From Aquilonibacter sp963703325 (GTDB taxonomy: Bacteria > Vulcanimicrobiota > Vulcanimicrobiia > Vulcanimicrobiales > Vulcanimicrobiaceae), in contig OY969805.1 of assembly GCA_963703325.1 (NCBI GenBank), positions 1,240,001-1,304,000 of the forward strand: DNA of 64,000 bases. Direction: 5' to 3'. Shown here piece by piece: positions 61,083 through 64,000 of the stretch. Under the pieces are notes generated by a model. It ran no database searches. It had not been told where the DNA came from and saw only the letters and a list, made by a program, of their open reading frames with translations. The position numbers and the translations under genes were made by a program. How positions within the stretch are numbered: position 1 is the first letter of the stretch; each line of letters begins with the position of its first letter.

Positions 61083-62584
61083 CGACGTTGCCCGGCAACG
61101 CGCGGCCCCGCTGTGAGGAGCAACAGCGCGTAAAGCGCGATCAGCGCCAACCACATGCGCGTTGGACCCACGCGTGCAAAGAACGAGCCAACGGCCGGAC
61201 CGACGAATCCGCTCGCGTTTCCCGGAACATCGAGCGGCAGGCGCGTCTGCCATGCGCCATCGGGTGCAATGATCCCGCTGATGCCGGTCGCCGCGGCGCG
61301 AACCACATATTCACCCGACTCGATCGCGCGCATCTGCGCGATCTGCGCGTGTTGATACGGACCCGATGACGTGCCGAACCATGCGTCGTCGGTTGCGATG
61401 ACCAGCACTTGCGCGCCGTTGCGTACTTCGTCGTAGGCGAGATCGCCGAATGCCGACTCCCAGCAGATCAGCGCGCCGATCGCAAGACCCCCATTCGTTG
61501 TGAACACGCCGCTGCCGTCGCCTTGCGCGTAGTTGCCGTTGAGTGTACCGATGTAGGGCAGCCAAAACAAAAATTGCTTGCCGGGAAAGTGCTCGGCAAA
61601 TGGTACGAGTTGCCGCTTGTCGTAGACGGCGGATATTCCCGTCGGCGTGAAGAGATAGAGCGAATTGTAATACTGGCCGTTGCGCTGGCGAATACCACCC
61701 ACGATGATCGTAGCATTGGCTTGCTCCGCGAGCGCGGTGAATTGCCCGATAAGCTGCGGATCGCCGTTGAGCCCTTCGCCGTAAAGTGCAATCACCGTTT
61801 CGGGCCAAACGATCAGTTGCGGGTGGTGCGCGATCGCAATCCGCGTCATCGCCGTGTAGAGTGTGACTGCGCGCTGCAGCGAACCCGGCTGCCATTTGAG
61901 TGATTGCGCGATGTTGGCTTGAACGGCGACCACAGGTATGCTAGGCGCAGCGACGGCACGCGCGGGCCATGCGCTCCACGCCGCGGTTGCGGCAACGACG
62001 ATGACGAGTGCGCACGATGCAAAAGCTCGCCACGTGCGCGTGCGCAGCGCGTACACAGCATACGCACCGAGTGTGAATACTGTGAGCGTGAGACCGCTCG
62101 TTCCGATGTACGCGCCGACCGCGCGCAGCGGCGTCTCGACCTGCGTCGTGCCGAGTTGTGCAAACGGCACACCGATCACGCCGATCGAGCGCACCCATTC
62201 GGTAATCGCAAACGCGAGTGCAGCCGCAAGCGGCACGAGCGCCGGCACGATGCGATGCCGTGCAATCACCGTCATTGCGCCGGCGAACGCAATTGCCAGC
62301 CCTTCGAGCGCGGCGCTGAATATGACGGCGACATACGCGAGCGGACCAACGGCGGTTTGAATCGTCGTACTCCACCACCAAAATGCGATCGTGAAAAACA
62401 CAATTCCACAGAGCCATCCCAGAAAGAAAGCACGCCTCAAGGATGCGCGTTGCCACGTCCAGAACAGCGCCCCAGCGCCGAGCGGTGCCGCCCACGCGAA
62501 ACCTGCGCGCGGAAACGCCAGCGCAAACAACACGCCGGAAAGTACCGCGATCAGCGCGGCGCGCAAGCGTTCCGAGGAAAGCAT
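61079..62584 (-). CDS. lnt: Apolipoprotein N-acyltransferase
   Basis: 501 residues from the ATG at 62584; an ATG at 62629 is an alternative. Six or so N-terminal membrane helices (LFALAFPRAGFAWAAPLGAG and FFLGWLCGIVFFTIAFWWWS) followed by the nitrilase-like domain with the Glu-Lys-Cys triad: VWPETVIALYG, YDKRQLVPFAEHFPG, ALICWESAFGDLAYDE. It adds the third acyl chain to lipoproteins at the inner membrane, a step typical of diderms and some actinobacteria. The start shares CATG with the divergent lipoprotein gene. Confidence 0.95.
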   Translation of the reverse strand: MLSSERLRAALIAVLSGVLFALAFPRAGFAWAAPLGAGALFWTWQRASLRRAFFLGWLCGIVFFTIAFWWWSTTIQTAVGPLAYVAVIFSAALEGLAIAFAGAMTVIARHRIVPALVPLAAALAFAITEWVRSIGVIGVPFAQLGTTQVETPLRAVGAYIGTSGLTLTVFTLGAYAVYALRTRTWRAFASCALVIVVAATAAWSAWPARAVAAPSIPVVAVQANIAQSLKWQPGSLQRAVTLYTAMTRIAIAHHPQLIVWPETVIALYGEGLNGDPQLIGQFTALAEQANATIIVGGIRQRNGQYYNSLYLFTPTGISAVYDKRQLVPFAEHFPGKQFLFWLPYIGTLNGNYAQGDGSGVFTTNGGLAIGALICWESAFGDLAYDEVRNGAQVLVIATDDAWFGTSSGPYQHAQIAQMRAIESGEYVVRAAATGISGIIAPDGAWQTRLPLDVPGNASGFVGPAVGSFFARVGPTRMWLALIALYALLLLTAGPRVAGQRR

Positions 62585-63374
62585 GATTCGTAGATCAAGT
62601 TTTGTGACGGGTTCAGTTGCGGCGCTCATTGCTTCGTCATGTGGCAGACAGGTGACGCCCACCCGTAAAGGTATTGGCCCCGGCGGATTGGAGTCGGGCT
62701 TCATGAGTGTGAAGTTCAATGTCCAGACGGCATTCAACTTCTCGAGCGACTCCTACGCGATCGTCTTTAACACGTCGGGAAGCGGCGTGACGCCCTTACC
62801 GAACACCAGCGTCAATAACTGGGCCGGGTTTTCGATGGCCATCGTGGTCGGCGGCGTCGGCGGTACCATTTCGGCGTATCCGTTCTCCTTTTTTCGCCCC
62901 AACAACACCACCCAGAGCCCGGTGCTCTATCCGATCGGCGCGACACCGCAACAGTTAACGCTGCAGCTCGGCAGCAACGGCCAAAGCAATCAATTTACCG
63001 TCATCTTCGCTCGCATCCTGGCGCTCTTCAACGCTTCCACCTCACCGTCGCCGAGCCCGACGACGTCGACATCGCCGAGTCCCATCGCAAGCCCCAGCGG
63101 TGGCCCAAGTCCGTCGCCGACCCCGACGGGCGTTGCCGTGTCCAATGTCTGGAACTTTAACTTCTTCGTAATCCAAGGCCAACCGGTGAATTATGCACCG
63201 GTGGGAACCATTATCGACTCACTCGGTGCCGGCGGCGCAAACGACCAAACCTATGTGTCGCAACAGCTCATTGTCTCGAACGCCTTCGATACCGGCGCAT
63301 TCTACGTGCAATCGGGCCAGCATCCGTCGATTCCTGACGCCATTGCAAGCGGAGATATCGCCAACAATCCCTGA
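62583..63374 (+). CDS. Secreted lipoprotein with Pro/Ser/Thr linker, unknown function
   Basis: 263 residues from the ATG at 62583 with GAGGAAA upstream. N-terminus MIRRSSFVTGSVAALIASSC: twin-Arg-like RR and a lipobox Cys20, suggesting a Tat-exported lipoprotein. A beta-rich domain (about 40-145: GFMSVKFNVQTAFNFSSDSY) is followed by a Pro/Ser/Thr-rich spacer (about 152-185) and a second beta domain ending AIASGDIANNP. No family recognised; the P/S/T spacer is typical of surface proteins. Confidence 0.65.
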   Translation: MIRRSSFVTGSVAALIASSCGRQVTPTRKGIGPGGLESGFMSVKFNVQTAFNFSSDSYAIVFNTSGSGVTPLPNTSVNNWAGFSMAIVVGGVGGTISAYPFSFFRPNNTTQSPVLYPIGATPQQLTLQLGSNGQSNQFTVIFARILALFNASTSPSPSPTTSTSPSPIASPSGGPSPSPTPTGVAVSNVWNFNFFVIQGQPVNYAPVGTIIDSLGAGGANDQTYVSQQLIVSNAFDTGAFYVQSGQHPSIPDAIASGDIANNP

Positions 63375-63454
63375 TTTGGCCCAGCTCTTCGTCACCGCAA
63401 CCCTCATTTGCGTTATAGCAAACTTCGGGTCTCGGTTCCTCAATCTGGACTAAA

Positions 63455-64000
63455 TCAAAGATTGTTGAAGGATGTTGGTATCAGTGGGCCGCCGGACCCG
63501 AGCGCAAACGTCGCGCCCTGCGTCGGGAAGGCGAGGATATTGATCTGTAGCGTCACCAACTTTTGCGCCTCGTTGTAGAGCCCTTGGAGTTGGTAACAGT
63601 TGCCGATCGTGCGCGTGACGTAGAGCACCTTTTGCTCGAGCCGCGCGTGTTCGGTCCAATCGACCGTGGTAACGAACTGCGCCTGCGTGTCGCGGCCGAT
63701 CGGCGTTGAAAGCTGAAGGCTGGTTGATTCAAAGCCCTGACCTGGTCCCGGAATGAATGAGCCGCCGATCAACACCAGCGAGCGCGGCGAGGGCGCCACG
63801 GTGAGTTGATAGCTTACCGGCTGCGCTTCCGGCACGAAATTCGTCGCGAAGCCGACCGCGAGGTTGTACGTGTTCCCGTTGAGCACGCGCACGAGGTCTT
63901 GCGCGTTCTTCGTGTTCGTGCCCGGGAATTGATCGAGCGTGTAAAACGGCACTGAGGACGGACCGTTGTAGTTCTCTTCGCTGTACGTTAGCGTGTTGAC
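63455..64000 (-). CDS. C-terminal part of a large secreted beta-rich protein, possibly LptD/OstA-like
   Basis: Open to the right edge; the last 181 residues are seen. Alternating strands (YNLAVGFATNFVPEAQPVSY, TVDWTEHARLEQKVLYVTRT, LVTLQINILAFPTQGAT) suggest outer-membrane barrel strands. A Cys in RTIGNCYQLQGLYNEAQKLV and a final segment of hydrophobic strands recall LptD C-termini. Neighbours lnt and the LptC-like gene support an envelope role. Family assignment is tentative. Confidence 0.4.
   Translation of the reverse strand, partial: VNTLTYSEENYNGPSSVPFYTLDQFPGTNTKNAQDLVRVLNGNTYNLAVGFATNFVPEAQPVSYQLTVAPSPRSLVLIGGSFIPGPGQGFESTSLQLSTPIGRDTQAQFVTTVDWTEHARLEQKVLYVTRTIGNCYQLQGLYNEAQKLVTLQINILAFPTQGATFALGSGGPLIPTSFNNL

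Noticed and set aside
1..64000. tRNA, rRNA, CRISPR array, transposase or phage genes
   Set aside because: All intergenic gaps were read; none has cloverleaf, spaced repeats or transposase motifs.

Overview
The window is 64 kb of dense, moderately GC-rich bacterial chromosome with about 55 protein genes. Genes are mostly in ATGA/GTGA-coupled operons with very short gaps. I see no rRNA, tRNA, CRISPR array, transposase or prophage. Apolipoprotein N-acyltransferase, an LptC-like protein, lipoboxes and barrel-like secreted proteins point to a diderm. The mix of KGG stress proteins, pentapeptide proteins, a lipoyl-E2/E1 2-oxoglutarate dehydrogenase fusion, split PntA and a cyanobacteria-style ManC/PGM fusion makes an uncultured lineage such as Eremiobacterota (WPS-2) my best guess. 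That is inference; no marker here proves it.

Layout. 1-5.1 kb: the end of an E2-E1 fusion of the 2-oxoglutarate dehydrogenase complex, broken by one frameshift, then an AraC regulator and remnants of a small gene. 5.1-10 kb: SRPBCC protein, prolyl oligopeptidase, SCP2 protein, LOG-family hydrolase, an eIF1/SUI1-like factor and an unknown secreted protein. 10-15.4 kb: BlaI repressor with a palindromic operator, an M56/BlaR1-type membrane protease carrying a pentapeptide solenoid where BlaR1 has its sensor, a second secreted pentapeptide protein and a DUF5916-like barrel protein. 15.3-18.9 kb: minus-strand operon lrp-kdd-kamA-unknown (lysine/beta-lysine metabolism). 19-22.6 kb: small unknown protein, solute-binding lipoprotein, membrane alpha/beta-hydrolase. 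22.6-30.1 kb: minus-strand operon of transhydrogenase (three subunits), RidA-like protein, GH92 alpha-mannosidase fused to a YVTN propeller, and arylamine N-acetyltransferase. 30.1-31.9 kb: FAH-family hydrolase and small zinc-ribbon or secreted proteins. 31.9-39.9 kb: macroglobulin-like protein, DNA polymerase I, DUF192, mutM, rpsA and a strong terminator. 39.9-40.5 kb: degenerate minus-strand region. 40.5-59.3 kb: two large convergent operons, mostly for alpha-glucan metabolism (glgB-glgX-malQ-manC/pgm on plus; amidohydrolase, BsuPI-like, GDE, GH63-like glucosidase, GT4 and amine oxidase on minus). 59.4-64 kb: two KGG proteins, then an envelope group (lipoprotein, LptC-like, Lnt, secreted lipoprotein, end of a large probable barrel protein).

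Three genes carry apparent frame errors (E2-E1 fusion, BsuPI-like protein, a small secreted protein near 40 kb) and rpsA seems to begin with ATC. In the first two, a one-base change in a homopolymer restores a full family-consistent protein, so assembly indels are as likely as real decay. The least explained items are the M56-pentapeptide fusion under BlaI, a 189-bp nested palindrome between the GDE and GH63 genes, and a D-aminoacylase homologue that has lost its catalytic metal site.
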